64,000 nt of DNA from the NCBI GenBank assembly GCA_947652605.1, contig OX393577.1:27283466-27347465 (forward strand), written 5' to 3'. The position numbers and the translations under genes were made by a program. The notes beneath the pieces were generated by a model. That model searched no databases. It was not told where the DNA came from and saw only the letters and a program-made list of their open reading frames with translations. Below are positions 23,345 to 35,480 of this stretch, piece by piece. Every line of letters begins with the position of its first letter. Positions within the stretch are counted from its first letter, which is position 1. Source of the DNA: Elmis aenea (lineage: Eukaryota > Arthropoda > Insecta > Coleoptera > Elmidae).

Positions 23345-24053
23345 CAGGGTGACTTGTGGGAACCGGACGTTTTTTGAATGAACAGAACTCGGTTGATTTT
23401 CAAGTTTTTTTTTTGCAAAGTGAAGAATAACATATGCCATTTGCTATAACAAAGTCAAGTATCCTCTTGAACGAAAAGCATATACTGCAAACGCATCCAT
23501 GGAAGTTGTTAGAAACACGTTCCCTGGCCGCGTCATTTCGCGTTTCGGTGACTTGCCTTGGCCCCCAAGATCACCAGACTTATTTTCCTGCGACTTTTTC
23601 TTTTGGGGGCACTTAAAAGAACGTGTTTTTGTCCACAAACCGGGTACACTAAGGGAGGAAAGATGCCATTACAGAAGAGACGCATTTAATTGACGCACAG
23701 CTGCTAGGCAGAGACTTGAAACTTGCATTCAGGAGGGTGGCCGCCACCTGATGGATATAATTTTCCATAACTAAATAATTATGGTAAATCAAATAGCATA
23801 TGTTGTTTCTCAATTTGTAATAAATAAGTTTGCTTTTTCTTGAAAACCTACCGAGTTCTGTTCATTTATTTGTATACTTGATTTAAAAAAAACAAAAAAA
23901 AAACAATTTTTCGTTCAAGGTGATACTTGACTTTGTTATATCAAATGGCATATGTTATTCTTCACTTTGCAAAAAAAAAACAAAAAAAAAAAACTTGAAA
24001 ATCAACCGAGTTCTGTTCATTCAAAAAACGTCCGGTTCCCACAAGTCACCCTG
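23345..24053 (+). mobile_element. mariner-superfamily deletion derivative
   Basis: Terminal inverted repeats of about 130 bp begin CAGGGTGACTTGTGGGAACC, are almost identical to each other and are flanked by TA on both sides (23343-23344, 24054-24055). Differences between the arms are mainly in A/T homopolymer runs, which suggests a fairly young insertion. A second, diverged copy of part of the terminal repeat lies at about 23765-23880. Between the arms is the 3' end of a transposase gene (23480-23775). It is a good example of an autonomous element reduced by internal deletion. Confidence 0.93.
23480..23775 (+). pseudogene. 3' end of a DDE transposase gene
   Basis: The frame from about 23499 reads FPGRVISRFGDLPWPPRSPD followed by LFSCDFFFWGHLK. 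This is the conserved C-terminal core of an insect Tc1/mariner-superfamily (DDE_3-type) transposase, with the third catalytic aspartate in RSPD. After a frameshift near 23660 the reading resumes as RLETCIQEGGRHLMDIIFHN and a stop near 23775, the usual end of this protein family. The DNA-binding domain and the first two catalytic residues are deleted. Lying inside near-intact terminal repeats, it shows which transposase made this MITE family. It cannot be functional. Confidence 0.85.
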
Positions 24054-26030
24054 TATAACAATTATTATGTACCTTGGTCCTTTTTTAATTTAACAATTCT
24101 TAAGTAAATACAAACTGGTTAAAAAAAAAGATTTTTACCAAAAATTAAAGGGTATTTTATTTTAATGCGAATGTGTGTTGTTCCTTTATCTTTTATTTTC
24201 TACATTAAGTGTAAATATGTTTAAAAACCATTTTTATCGCAAATTGCCGTAAATTTTGCAGCGAAGAAAATTTACGTCGTCGAATATAAATTTAGTTTAA
24301 CTTCCTTTTATTTAGGTTCCTGTTTCAATATGAACTCCCAAATAGGTTTTGTACACGTTAGGGAAATAAGATCTCGACTCCCAGTTCAACGTAACCCCGT
24401 TACCCTTTCATCTTATCGCAGCCGTTTCTTGGGTTGCGGATCGTACGTTATTTTGCTCGCCCTGTCACTCACTGGTTTTGAATATTAAAATATAAAGCGT
24501 AACTCCACTTCTCTTTATGCACCTTAATGTATAATTATAACTCAACTTGCAAACGAAGTAAATTATAAACTCGCTTTTAGAGTTAATTAGTTTTATTTTT
24601 TATTTTTTTAATTAACTTGGTTAAAACACATTTCTATTCATTATAGGTGTTACAAGAGATCTTTTATTTGCTAGGGAAATATTGTAAATAATTACGTTTT
24701 GTATGGCTTTACTACACTATGATTGAAACTTTGCCTAATTAAAGCCCAAGTGAGAGAAACACTTCTTGAGAGGTCAATACTTAATTTAATAATTTAGATT
24801 TGTTCATGTTGATTGACGACGATTATTAAGAGTTATTCTCGATTGTGTAACAAAAGTCTCTTTAAACGACAAGCATTCAGTTTGTTTTTCATAGTAAAAG
24901 TTAACTAGATATGGACGCTAATAATTTTCTTTATTTTAAAGCAATTGACAACATTTGAAATAAATTCGTTTTCCTGAAAGCGCGTATGGACTGTATAATA
25001 TGTGACAAATTGTGTAGGATAAGTTAATATATACAATACCTAAGATTTTTGTGTGAAATAAAATATAAAGAATGTTTTAACTTTTATAGATACTGAAGTA
25101 TGTAGTCAAAAATGTGGTTGCTTTTATTGTAATTGTACGATGTTTTGAGAGCAATCCAATTTAAACAGATTTAGAAAGAGATTTCTCCGTAATTGCAAAC
25201 TTTAGCACTAAGACTAGATTCAAATTATACGATAAATAACGCAACTGCTTTTTAAAAAAATAAGATAAAAAAGTGTTGGTATTAAACCATAAGGACTTAC
25301 CGAATTTTGAACGATGCCCTCGTTCTATATATTTTTCTGTTCTCATATTAGTCATATTCAACCCCTGTCAATCTCAAATTTGTAGATAGTTGATGTTCAT
25401 TTGTCAGTTCATAAGCGTTTCGCAGATCACACAATCTTAGACACCCCTGGGTTTCCAGAACCGTATATTCAGAATTTTCCCGTAACTGACTCCAAGTATT
25501 AACGTCCCGTAAACGTAAAATATTGATCAAGGCATTTTATTGTCCCGTATTTACCGCAGTAGTATACAAAATTTATTTAATCATTGTAAATTAAAGTTTG
25601 ATGATATAATTTGGTTCTTCGGTCAAGTACAAATTACTTACTATAATATTTGTTATTATTTTACTTATATTTTCTTTAGTCATTTACTCTTAAGTTATTT
25701 CATTGCATACCTATTATGGACTATTTTGTTGTTTTAGAACATAATATAATGCTTTTGCTAGCAATTTTTTTTGACGCTAGGTTTTCCTTAGTAGAGCATT
25801 TTTGTAATCGTCCCGTAATCTAAAATCATAAACTGACCACCCTAGGCATTCCAGTAAGCAAAGAAAACAAAATCTGTATTAGATTGGTATCTTTGTTCCT
25901 AACTATTAACTGACCTATATAGTCGTATTCAATTACTATAATTATATAACAATTATGTCATTTATTCATTTCTTGCCAACAGATACTACGGATACTTTAA
26001 CTTTTTATTTAAGTTGTATATTATTTTATA
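24054..26030. other. unique DNA with a GC-enriched patch
   Basis: No transposon or gene is recognised. The segment 24355-24480 is less AT-rich and unique (CCAGTTCAACGTAACCCCGT, TGGGTTGCGGATCGTACG). It might be a conserved non-coding element. Overlapping short open frames near 25350-25530 have no recognisable product. Confidence 0.35.
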
Positions 26031-26384
26031 CAGGATGTTTCTTAAGTAATGCAGAAAAAATCTGGAGGTGATTCCTTATCAAAAATTAAGGGGGCTCTTT
26101 CATATACAATTTTTTCCTTAGGCGTTTCCTTTCGGAGTTACACCTCCCTAAAGGGGAGCGGTAAAATTAGGTTTTTAATTTATTTCTCAAATTTGGATAG
26201 ATGTTTTATACTTAAAAAAATAATTAATCATCTCCCACCTTCACAGGGGGCTGAAAAGTGCGACTCCTGTTGGTTTTTTTATCAGAACCTTTTGGTGGGT
26301 TCAAATTTTAAATGAAAGACTCCCCTTAATTTTCGATAAGGAATCACCTCTCGAATTTTTTTGCAATACTTAAGAAACACCCCG
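26031..26384. mobile_element. Tc1/mariner-type MITE with TA duplication
   Basis: The left end CAGGATGTTTCTTAAGTAAT and the inverted right end CGGGGTGTTTCTTAAGTATT are both flanked by TA. They continue into GGAGGTGATTCCTTATC or its complement next to AAAATTAAGGGG. Inner sequence (GGAGTTACACCTCCCTAAAG, CTCAAATTTGGATAGATG, TTCACAGGGGGCTGAAAAG) is shared with the left arm of 8535-9590. This 354-bp element is therefore a deletion form of the same family. No coding capacity. Confidence 0.88.
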
Positions 26385-27248
26385 TATAAGTCAGTCGACT
26401 CTCTAAAATTTAGAGTCTAAATTGTACTATATCACAAAAATATCCGTGTATGCCTAATATATAATTTGAAAACAAAATAGTAACATACGCCAACCATTAT
26501 TTTGTTTTATAACAAACTAATAATACTTTTCAGACGTAGGTAGTACAAATATATTTAAAACACTTCAATATTAAGACGTAAGTAGAGGATCTACAATAAT
26601 CAACGTTTAAATCATAACAATTAATTTATTCAAGAGTTACGAGAGCATTTACGAATGAATATATGAAATTAATAACGTTTTTAACTTATTGTTTCAATAA
26701 TCTTAGACGATTTATAACAAATCTCAATGTGGTATAGTGTTAGAAATAAATCAAATGGTATAAGTCTACGTTCCAGTGTATGTAGTCATGTTCTCAATAA
26801 ATCTCTTTGATGTTTTGTTTTTCTAAGCTAACATACGGTTGTGTTTTGCTAAACAACATGGATTTTATATTAAAAATAATAGCAATTTTTTAAATATTTA
26901 ATAAAGAATTATCTTACATTTGTATTTAAAGAAATTAGTAAAATAATGTAAAGAAATTAATCGCGAAACGATTTCTACGATATTGACCAATAAATAACTT
27001 TACTATACTCTCGACTTTTCGGTAAATTGTACATGAAACGAAAATAATTAAACAATGTTTATCAACAGTTTAACATGAAATAGGTTATGTTTGATTTTTA
27101 GTAGATAATGTAACCTTTTCATTTGAGTTGAGTGAGCATAAGAACTTGAGTTTTTTTTTACGGAAATTATGAAGTAAAATTACGATTTTAATCGTTATTT
27201 GTAGCAAATTCACTTTTTATTTGGAGTATTTAGCGTGTTTTAACGCTT
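26385..27248. other. unique AT-rich DNA, no feature seen
   Basis: Nothing recognised beyond chance motifs. Confidence 0.4.
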
Positions 27249-27712
27249 AAGACTGTTTTATACTATACTATTTTTTCGTTTAAGAAAATTTAGCATGGAA
27301 AATATGAACCTTTTACATTGTACTAGTTTTTGGTACGAAAATGTTCAATTTGATCACAACAGAAAGCGAATTATTTTCAAATTTAATGTATATTTAACTG
27401 TTCCATTCTACATATTTATTCCCACAAAATAAATTGTGAGGGATTAATGGTAGTAAGTACCTAGTATTTAACATCGTTTGAGTGTTTCGGTTAACCTAAC
27501 CCACAAATTACATGCGGTCAGATACAGTTGCAGTAGAATACGCATGCGCCCATGCCACAAAACACGCCCATGCTAAAATAGGACGCATTTAGAACATGTA
27601 GTTATTTCGTACGAATTTTTGGTTCAAGATTTGTAATTTCTAATTGACACCGTACTAGAAAATCGCATACGATTTTCTTAAACGAAAAAATAGTATAGTA
27701 TAAAACAGACTT
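27249..27712. mobile_element. MITE with about 40-bp near-perfect terminal repeats
   Basis: CTGTTTTATACTATACTATT at 27253 continues identically with its inverted copy at 27672-27708 for 37 bp (through TTTTCGTTTAAGAAAAT). Including the flanking AAGA and ACTT the match extends to about 41 bp. The 460-bp unit carries no coding sequence. Target duplications are not clear, so the superfamily is undetermined; AT-rich termini without CAG or CC argue against the other families here. Confidence 0.7.
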
Positions 27713-28030
27713 TTTATATTTCATAAGTTTCTAATACTTGTTTGTAAGTTTTCTACTATAAGTTTATTTAACACAATAATTTACGAAACAAATATTTAAA
27801 AGCTAGTTTGGAATAAGTTTTCTTATACAGAATCAAAATAATTTAACTTAAATTCATTTTCGCTACCATTCCTACAAAGTAAATAATTTTTGTACGTTTA
27901 ATTTTGTGCATATGCAATGCGTTTATATACCGTACGAAATTCCGTTTTCAGGTCATACTCATACTCTTTCATACGATATTTTATTTGAATTACATGTTAC
28001 ATTTTGACCTGTTACCGCAAAAATTATTTT
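27713..28030. other. unique AT-rich DNA, no feature seen
   Basis: About 320 bp between the MITE and the non-LTR relic, with no supported feature. Confidence 0.4.
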
Positions 28031-28530
28031 CTTCTTCTTCCTAGAACGTTAGCGACCATTGACATGATTCCCACTGCTAACTTTTTTTTTAAAGAGTGAT
28101 TTTGTACTCTAACCATATCATTATCTCAGGTTTTATTTTAGCCAGGGGGTTCTTCTACGTCCTGGTCTTCGCTTTTCATTCGCTATTTTGCCCTGGATGA
28201 TGATATGCAGTAATCGATACTTGCTGTTTTTGACGACGTGGCCAAAATATTCGAGGTGTCTCTTATTTTTACTGCTTACTATTTCTGTTTGCTTGTCGTC
28301 TTCTCAACATTTGTCACTACTTTCGCTCATGATGTTTTTAAAATTTTACAATAGACCTCCATTTCGAACGCTTCTACTTTCTTGTATATAACTTCCGTAA
28401 CCGCCCAAGCCACCACTCCATATAAGAACACTAAAGAGATTTAGATCACGGCAAGTCAAAAACTTTTTTATTCGTAAAAAACTGTTTCAGGCCTACTCAA
28501 TTATGCTACGATTTTCTTGAATGAGGTCTT
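28031..28530 (-). pseudogene. RTE-like non-LTR retrotransposon ORF2 C-terminus, 5'-truncated
   Basis: Minus-strand pieces in order: FLRIKKFLTCRDLNL (about 28440-28485), YGVVAWAVTEVIYKKVEAFE (about 28360-28420), LEYFGHVVKNSKYRLLHIII (about 28190-28255), GRRRTPWLK (about 28145-28170) and MSMVANVLGRRRK with a stop (28030-28070). They follow the conserved order of the C-terminal region of insect endonuclease-reverse transcriptase proteins (LNL.LR, LYG.EAWTL, YLGHV.RN..Y, GRRR.SWL, IANV). Several stops and at least two frameshifts break the frame. The sequence ends in GAAGAAGAAG on the minus strand, which looks like a microsatellite-type 3' tail. The family assignment is from memory of the motif order; RTE-like is the best guess. 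Confidence 0.72.
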
Positions 28531-31120
28531 ATTTTTCATTGACATAACATCCAAGGTATGTATAGAAACTAACTATTTCAATAACACGACTGTAAACATA
28601 CCAGCTAAATTTCGATGGTCATAATTAGTTAGAATGACCTATTTTCAAAGGTTCATTTACTTGCAGGAAATACCGATCAACAAATACCCAACGATAGTTT
28701 ATCTTTATCCCTCTAATTAATCTCGCATCGCCTGCTCACAAAATTTGCGACTACACTAAATATTACACTCTGTAAAACACTTCAAAGGACAGAAGTTAGC
28801 ATATGACACTGCGATCGTTGCTTAGCGTCACCACTATCTGTCAAAAGAGGATCTTATAATAGGGCGTTCTAAGTCCTTTGATATTTTAACGGTCTACCCA
28901 CAATGAGAAGTGATTTTAATCCTCAAGATCCTATCAAGCGGTATTGCGATTTGTTATTTTGCATACTAAAAGCATTATTTTAAAAGCAAAAACAAATAAA
29001 CATTAAAAGATCTTTAAAGCTTCCTGAAAGGCTTTTCCTTCGAAATAAATCTTACGAATAATTACCCTTTTTATTAAAAGTTATGAAATTTTGCAATTAC
29101 CATGATTTTTTGTGCAACGACAAAAAACTGATATTAGTAAATTTCTTTAATCTTAAATTAACGCCGAAAAAATAAATTAGATAACTTTTGTTCTATTTGA
29201 CAAACTTTTAATCTCCAATGGTTTAATATTTGATCCAAGTGTTGATTGCTAAAATAAAGTGGCACAGTGGTAACTTAATTCTGATTTTTTAAATGTTCGA
29301 TAAGCTGGTTTATCAATTTGTATAATAAAATCCTTTATTCCGGTCACATTTTCTCTTCCGTGTTAAGTTATCCTTCATCTGCAGCTTTTGTATTCGTTTC
29401 ACGGATTGCATGTCTAGACAATGCTGCAGTTTTACCATGATTTAAGACAACGTAAACGTGTTAATTAACGTGTGTATTATATTTTTCAAAAGCCGGGGGA
29501 ACTATAAACCAGTCTACATTTTGCTAAATTAATTAGCTCGTGCTTTATGCATAAAAATGGTGATTATTAATTTTGTACGTGCCTGGACCTGAATTACAAC
29601 TACAACTAATTGTATCTTTAGCGAGATATTAGTTATGCAGTCTAACTCTAGGTGGAGCTCAAACGTGTCTTTTGAAATCAGGAGAAAATCTGCAATTACT
29701 TTGGGGATTTAAAAATGTTACAAATTTAATTAAATTACTAAAATGTGTTTTTAATTTTTATTTAGTAATGTGAACGCTTACTTGTATTTTTTCTCAAAAA
29801 TTCGTTTAAAATCTATGTTTTTTCTTGTTAAAATAAATTTATTATTAACATGAATAAAATAGATCTTTGAAAAAACCGAATCAAGGTACTGTTGAATGAA
29901 AAACTAAAAATTGCTTTACTTTGGTGAAAAATGGTGCTGGAAATTTGGTCTAATTTAGAAAATAGATTTTCTTTATAAGATACAATTTTTGTTTGCCGGT
30001 CATAACTTTTATTTGAATAATTATCCAGTGACCTAATACTAAAATCAATTAATATTTGGTTTCACAATCAGTGACAACTGGCAGCATCCTCGTAGGGAGT
30101 TTCACAGCCTTTGTCGATTTTTCTCCTTTATTAACTAAAATAAATTATATGAAACCGGTGAAGTGGACCAGTGACAATGTAATACATCTGTCCGATGAAG
30201 CGGGTGTGTGATAAATATTGCGAACCGGGGGATTTGTGAGTTAATATCCCCCTCTGACATAACGTGCAGGACTCTGCAGTGTTGTTTACCTCTGCACTCG
30301 CTTGCTCAAATTAAACCGACCTGTCTGCTGACAATTTGTCTCAAAATGTAGGCCACAAAAAAACACCTTCTGCGTATTTAAAGCTTATAATGACGCGAAA
30401 AGGGTAAAATATTACGAGTAAAACATTTTGTAACGAACATTACTGAAACTCAGATGAAGTTACCATCATATATTTAAAAAAGTAATATAAAATTTGACAT
30501 TAAAACTTGAATATAATTGATAAGCTTAAAACATTTAATACATTTTCCTATTTTGTAAGATAACTGTAGCCTTCGACTGTTTTATGACCAATTTTAAATT
30601 TAAGAGACTAAAATGTTTACTTAATTTTTTTACATATAAAGTTATGTTGTTGACGAATATATCTAAAAATAAACTAAAAAATGTGATATCTATATCACAT
30701 TTTTTTTTTACAAAGAGAAATGTTTGTTTTTTTGGCTGCTAAAATAAACACGCTTGTGGCAGATTTTTTTTAAACTTACCAAATTGTGATTTGTTAAAAG
30801 TGTTATACATACAACAATAAAATTCGCGATATTAACAAAATAAGTGGGTACAGTACGCGGTACGCGTCAAAAAAATGTTATTAACGTGAGCTTTTAACGT
30901 TTTTCCGTTCTTGATTAAAAGATGCTTTACAGCTCTCGTGCAGTAATTGAAAACTGCTTAAAAATACTTATTCTGATACAACATTTAATTCACTTGTCCA
31001 CGCGTCTTTGGTTAGTAAATATTCGCATCTTCGCCCTTTCAAGTTCAATTTTAGTGTTGGAAATTAAAATAAGTCAGGAGGTACCGAATTAGATGAGTAA
31101 GGAGTGTACTGCAACACGGT
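28531..31120. other. unique DNA with a regulatory-like island and a perfect palindrome
   Basis: No gene or transposon recognised. At 30150-30360 a less AT-rich unique stretch (GAAGCGGGTGTGTGATAAAT, CAGTGTTGTTTACCTCTGCA, with a forkhead-like TGTTTAC) could be a conserved non-coding element. At 30676-30705 a 14-bp perfect inverted repeat with a 2-base loop (AAAAAATGTGATAT / ATATCACATTTTTT) would form a hairpin. Confidence 0.4.
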
Positions 31121-31335
31121 AATCTTCTTCTTTGCCTAAGATCGTCACATAGCAATAGACGTATGCGCTTGGACATTGCCTTGCAATAGAAATTACGACG
31201 GATTCGTGAAATGCAGGCCACCCTCAACAAATTCTCATAATTTGGCGTTCCTTCACCTCTGCACCAAATTTACCATGCACTGTAAGTCTCCTTGATAAAA
31301 ATTCATAATAAATCATCTCTTTGGCGTTGAAAACT
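31121..31335 (-). pseudogene. possible non-LTR retrotransposon 3' fragment
   Basis: On the minus strand this unit ends in GATCTTAGGCAAAGAAGAAG, again a GAA-type tail like the relics at 28031 and 35207. The 200 bases before the tail are less AT-rich and read ISRIRRNFYCKAMSKRIRLL in one frame, but I cannot match this to a conserved domain. It may be the untranslated 3' part of a non-LTR element. Confidence 0.3.
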
Positions 31336-34300
31336 GACGCCCGCTTTTTTATTGTATTGACGCGGTTCATTTTTTTCTTTGAATAGATTGTCCCACTCGA
31401 ATGTGTATGTTTGTTTTAAGATTATTGCTGGAATATAATTGAATATAAGGAAATTGCGACGAGAAGCCAAGAAGGTACATTAGTGGAAAATTCAAGCATG
31501 ATTTCTATAAACTAAAGGGAAATATTACCTACTTAATTTCACCAAAAATAAATTTAAAACTTTGCGTTAGTCCACATTATATTGACAACTCTTTGCGGCC
31601 AAAATCTTTTAAATAATTTATCATGTTAGTTCTTTGTAGATTGTTGATAGAAACTTTTTTATTGTGGGCCAAGTTGAGTATCTATCCGCATTTAATTTAA
31701 ATTAAAATCTCATGCGAACCTATCTACGGCTTTACGTCGAAAATAGTCACTTTTGTTAGGTACGTCAAACGAAAGTTCATTAATCTTTATAGAGAACTGG
31801 TTGGTTTAGCAACATTAGGTGTCTTAGTGAGTAAACTTATTTCTTCACATTATTTTAACTTAACTGTTAATAGCCACTTTGTTGTGTAGAAAATCTGTAG
31901 AGGGTTGTAATTATAATGTATCTAATGAAGTTTATTCTGCTAGTCTTTTTAAAGATCTTTTTTTATAGTAAGGTTGTCTTCGCGTAAATTCAAAATGTTC
32001 CTCATATTCAATGAGGCTTAAAACTGAATGTAAGTAATTATTTTAAAACTATAATTTGCAAGGAATTTAACTTCGACTAAATTTTAATCAAAGTAAATAA
32101 AGCCATTTCTACAATTTTAAATTCCTTTACCATTCAAATCAACTATGTTTCTCAAAATAGAAATACCTAATTGGATTTCAGTTATTTGTAAGGCACACAG
32201 TAAAACAATGAAATTAACTACTATAACACACAACAAATTGCGATACAATCAAATCATTATTTAAACAACAAACATTCTATTTGCTTTTAAAAGAGTTTGT
32301 AGAAACAAATATTTAGGGTAAATACAGCCATGAAACGAATGCGCAATCATACTGCTTTGATATCATGGAAAACATTTAGTTTTTTTTTTACACAAAGTTA
32401 TTTTATGTAAGGATTTAAGTTATATGAATCATTTTTATTTAACTGTCAATGCTAGTTGCGCCAACGCATGTTTTGCGTCTTGATTACAAGAACATCTTTT
32501 TCAGCATAACGTTATTTGAAATAAATGAGGAAACAGTACATAAATAGCTTTCGTGCATTGGACGATATGAATTACATTTCGCATCGTATTACTTATGATC
32601 AACCCGAGACTGCTGGGGGTTGAAATCACTTACATTTATTTTATGAGGGCCGTTAGAGATGCAACAACAATGTTGTATCTTGTCTGAGGGAAAATCTGTG
32701 TCTTATCAGACAGAAGTTGACCAATGTTTAAGTTATTCAGTTTTAATAAAATAAAGGTCCTAAGTACGAATAATTAAGTAGAGGAATACATATTTATGAA
32801 TATTATATAAAATTCTTTATTCGTATACTTTTAAATCTGAAACTATATATAGTTGTTAAATAAGTTGACTTATATTTTGCCTCAATTTGCAGTTTAAATT
32901 ATGTTTAGAATGGAATTGTTTATGAGTGTACAGGACAAAAAAAAACTTAAAGTAATTGTGTTTACTGAAGGCGTAGAGAAACGCATTTGTTCTCATTAAT
33001 AGTACCCTGAACTGTCATTGTAATTGCAGCTGATGTATATTTAACAGTAGCCGGTGTCAGGGTATCTGAACCAAGCCAGTGATATATGAAGCCCCTAAAT
33101 CATTTACGGTCAATCACTATCTGCGTTATATGTATATTACATTATCTATTCAAAGTGATAATGTGTCCAACTAATCATGAATTGATCTATTTTGTCCTAG
33201 GTTTTGTAATTATGCAAAATATATCACCGGTGAAACATTGTTAAAGATAAATTTTGCCAAGAGACGGTAGCTGATCTATCGGTTTTGTCATACAAGAGTG
33301 CCTCGTTCATATCTCACCTACTGCGATCATTTATTTAGGTGATGAAACATTACGCTGTCATGTTAAACATTTTAAATACATTTCAATGTCTGGAAATAAA
33401 TCTAAAACAGTTTATAAAAATATCCGTTATAAACGTAGTCCAAAAACCCGATTTTATAAATTTTGCTAATACAGTTTTTTATTTCTTTATCAATGCTCAC
33501 ACTTTTGACTTAAGCCAGAAGTTAACGCTACTATTTATGGGTTATCAAAATACATGCTTAGTATTATTAATTCTTAAATTTAATTGGTTAACTACTCCAA
33601 AGTATAAAAACTGAAGTTTTTAAAAATTTATCTTTGGAACTACAAAACAATTGATCACAAATTTTGTTTTTATATCTTCAGCAATTATTATATTCATGTT
33701 ACATAAAACCGTTTTTAAATAAATTTGATAGTTACATTCCAAACAGTCATTAAACAGACGAATTATTAAAAAAAAAGCTTTAAACGAAGGTTACTTATGT
33801 AAAAACTTTGATGTTTTTAATAATACCTCCATGTTCTGGTCAAAATTTATCCAAAACACCCGATTTAATTACAAGTAGGTAAATATTTCCTTTTTAATCA
33901 CATATCCTGGTTCTTCCATTCAGGTTATTCACTAAAAATCTGTTTATTTGGTCCCTACTTAGTCTATTGTTTTAAATTTAATGATTAAAAAATTAAATTC
34001 ATTCAAGTTGGCAAAAATTCTAAGCTATTTTCAAAAACAGGACAAAGGTTTTCTTAAAATATTAAGTTGGTGAAATGTTTCGGCAAAAATGTCAAGATTT
34101 AACAATTAAAATCCAGTTCGATTTTGGCTTTAGTTGAAGAATCTCACCAATGATAAAATCTAATTATTCGTGCAACCCATTTCCAGATTTAGCGCGTCAT
34201 AATCGCAAATAAGCCCATGCATCAATGCCGCACAGCGTACACAGCTTACTAAACACAGCATAAATCAGTACATACTCATCAGAGTTGCATTTTGTCATAG

Positions 34301-34903
34301 CCATTAATCTGTAAAAAATACGTCATGCACAAAAGTGACTCGATGTGATATATGAATTAATGCTCTCCGATTGACAGCCTAAATATAATTTTATTGTTTT
34401 CCGTATCCTGCTAAATTTTCGATAATGAAAATATGACGGTACATGGAAGTATGTATATAAAATGATATACGATTTTGTGTCAAAATTATATTTTACATCG
34501 AAGCTTCATATATTCTCCAAAGGATTTCAATATTTTATTATTTTAACAACGAATTATTTTACCAGTTATTTGCAAAAATTACAGTATATTGGTAAAAATA
34601 ATTGAAACTAAAAAATTAAACAATGGACCGTAGCTGTTCATCACAAAACTTGGTTGAACGGCTCCTAACAGGATAATTTAAAATCGCGGGCGATTTACTT
34701 TTTTTTTGTAGTGATTTTTATTATCAAAAATTGAATCGCTCTATATTATAAAAATCAACAGTCTTCTTACCAAGTTTAAAGTTAAAGTTTTTATTTAGCC
34801 TACTGTATAACAATTAAATATGACGAACATAAAAATTACGAAAGTTAATGACAAAAAAAAACAAAAACATATCGTTTTAGTAAAAAGTTAACTAACTATT
34901 AAG
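31336..34903. other. unique AT-rich DNA, two possible conserved patches
   Basis: A 3.6 kb stretch without genes or recognisable transposons. Two patches, about 32570-32720 (CAACCCGAGACTGCTGGGGG) and about 34170-34400 (TTTAGCGCGTCATAATCGC, TTGACAGCC next to ATTAATGC), are less AT-rich and look like possible conserved non-coding DNA. This is composition-based only. Confidence 0.35.
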
Positions 34904-35206
34904 TCTTCTTCTTCTTCATGTTCTTCTTCTTTTTCTTCTTTTTCTTCTTCTTCTTCATCTTCTTTATCTTCTTTATCTTCTTCATGTTTCTTCATGTTCT
35001 TCTTCCTTTTCTTTTTCTTCATCTTTTTCATATTTCTTCATGTTCTTCTTCTTCTTTTTCTTCTTCTTCATCTTCTTCATGTTTCTTCATGTTCTTCTTC
35101 TTCTTCTTCTTCTTCTTCTTCTTCTTCTTCTTCTTCTTCTTCTTCTTCTTCTTCTTCATGTTCTTCTTCTGCCTCTTCTTTTTCTTCTCCTTCGTTTTTC
35201 TTAACT
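34904..35206. repeat. TTC/GAA microsatellite, about 300 bp
   Basis: Nearly uninterrupted CTT/TTC triplets with occasional TTTTTC and TTCATG variants. The purest part is 35097-35156. Polypurine-polypyrimidine tracts of this length can adopt triplex (H-DNA) structures. The long phenylalanine/serine-rich open frames over it are artefacts of the repeat. It directly follows, on the minus strand, the 3' end of a non-LTR relic (35207-35480). Confidence 0.97.
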
Positions 35207-35480
35207 TATTCTAACGCCTCTCTACCGTTATGCGTGAGACTTGTTTTATCACAAGTATGTTCTATGTATGCTTGTCTTTATCTTTTTATATCTCTTGTTA
35301 GCTCTCTATCTAATCTTACTACATTCGATCCATCTATTTGTGGCAACTTTTTTTACTTCTCTTTTCAAGTTTTCCTTGGTGTTCCCTTTGTTTTTTCCTC
35401 CAATTCACGCTTGCTATACTTTCCTGACCCACCCATCTTAGTTGTGCCTCCTGAATGTTTTGTTCCGTTGGTCGTACTTT
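35207..35480 (-). pseudogene. non-LTR retrotransposon ORF2 C-terminal relic
   Basis: The minus strand reads VRPTEQNIQEAQLRWVG near 35425-35477. This corresponds to the conserved end of non-LTR ORF2 proteins in which an IQE.QLRW.GHV motif precedes a basic GRP.K.W segment. A shifted frame gives KTKGTPRKT near 35365-35400 and the other gives WMDRM near 35325, matching the RPRK.W and W-aspartate regions. Then the sequence runs into the GAA repeat. It is frame-broken and 5'-truncated. It may belong to the same broad group as 28031-28530. Confidence 0.5.
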
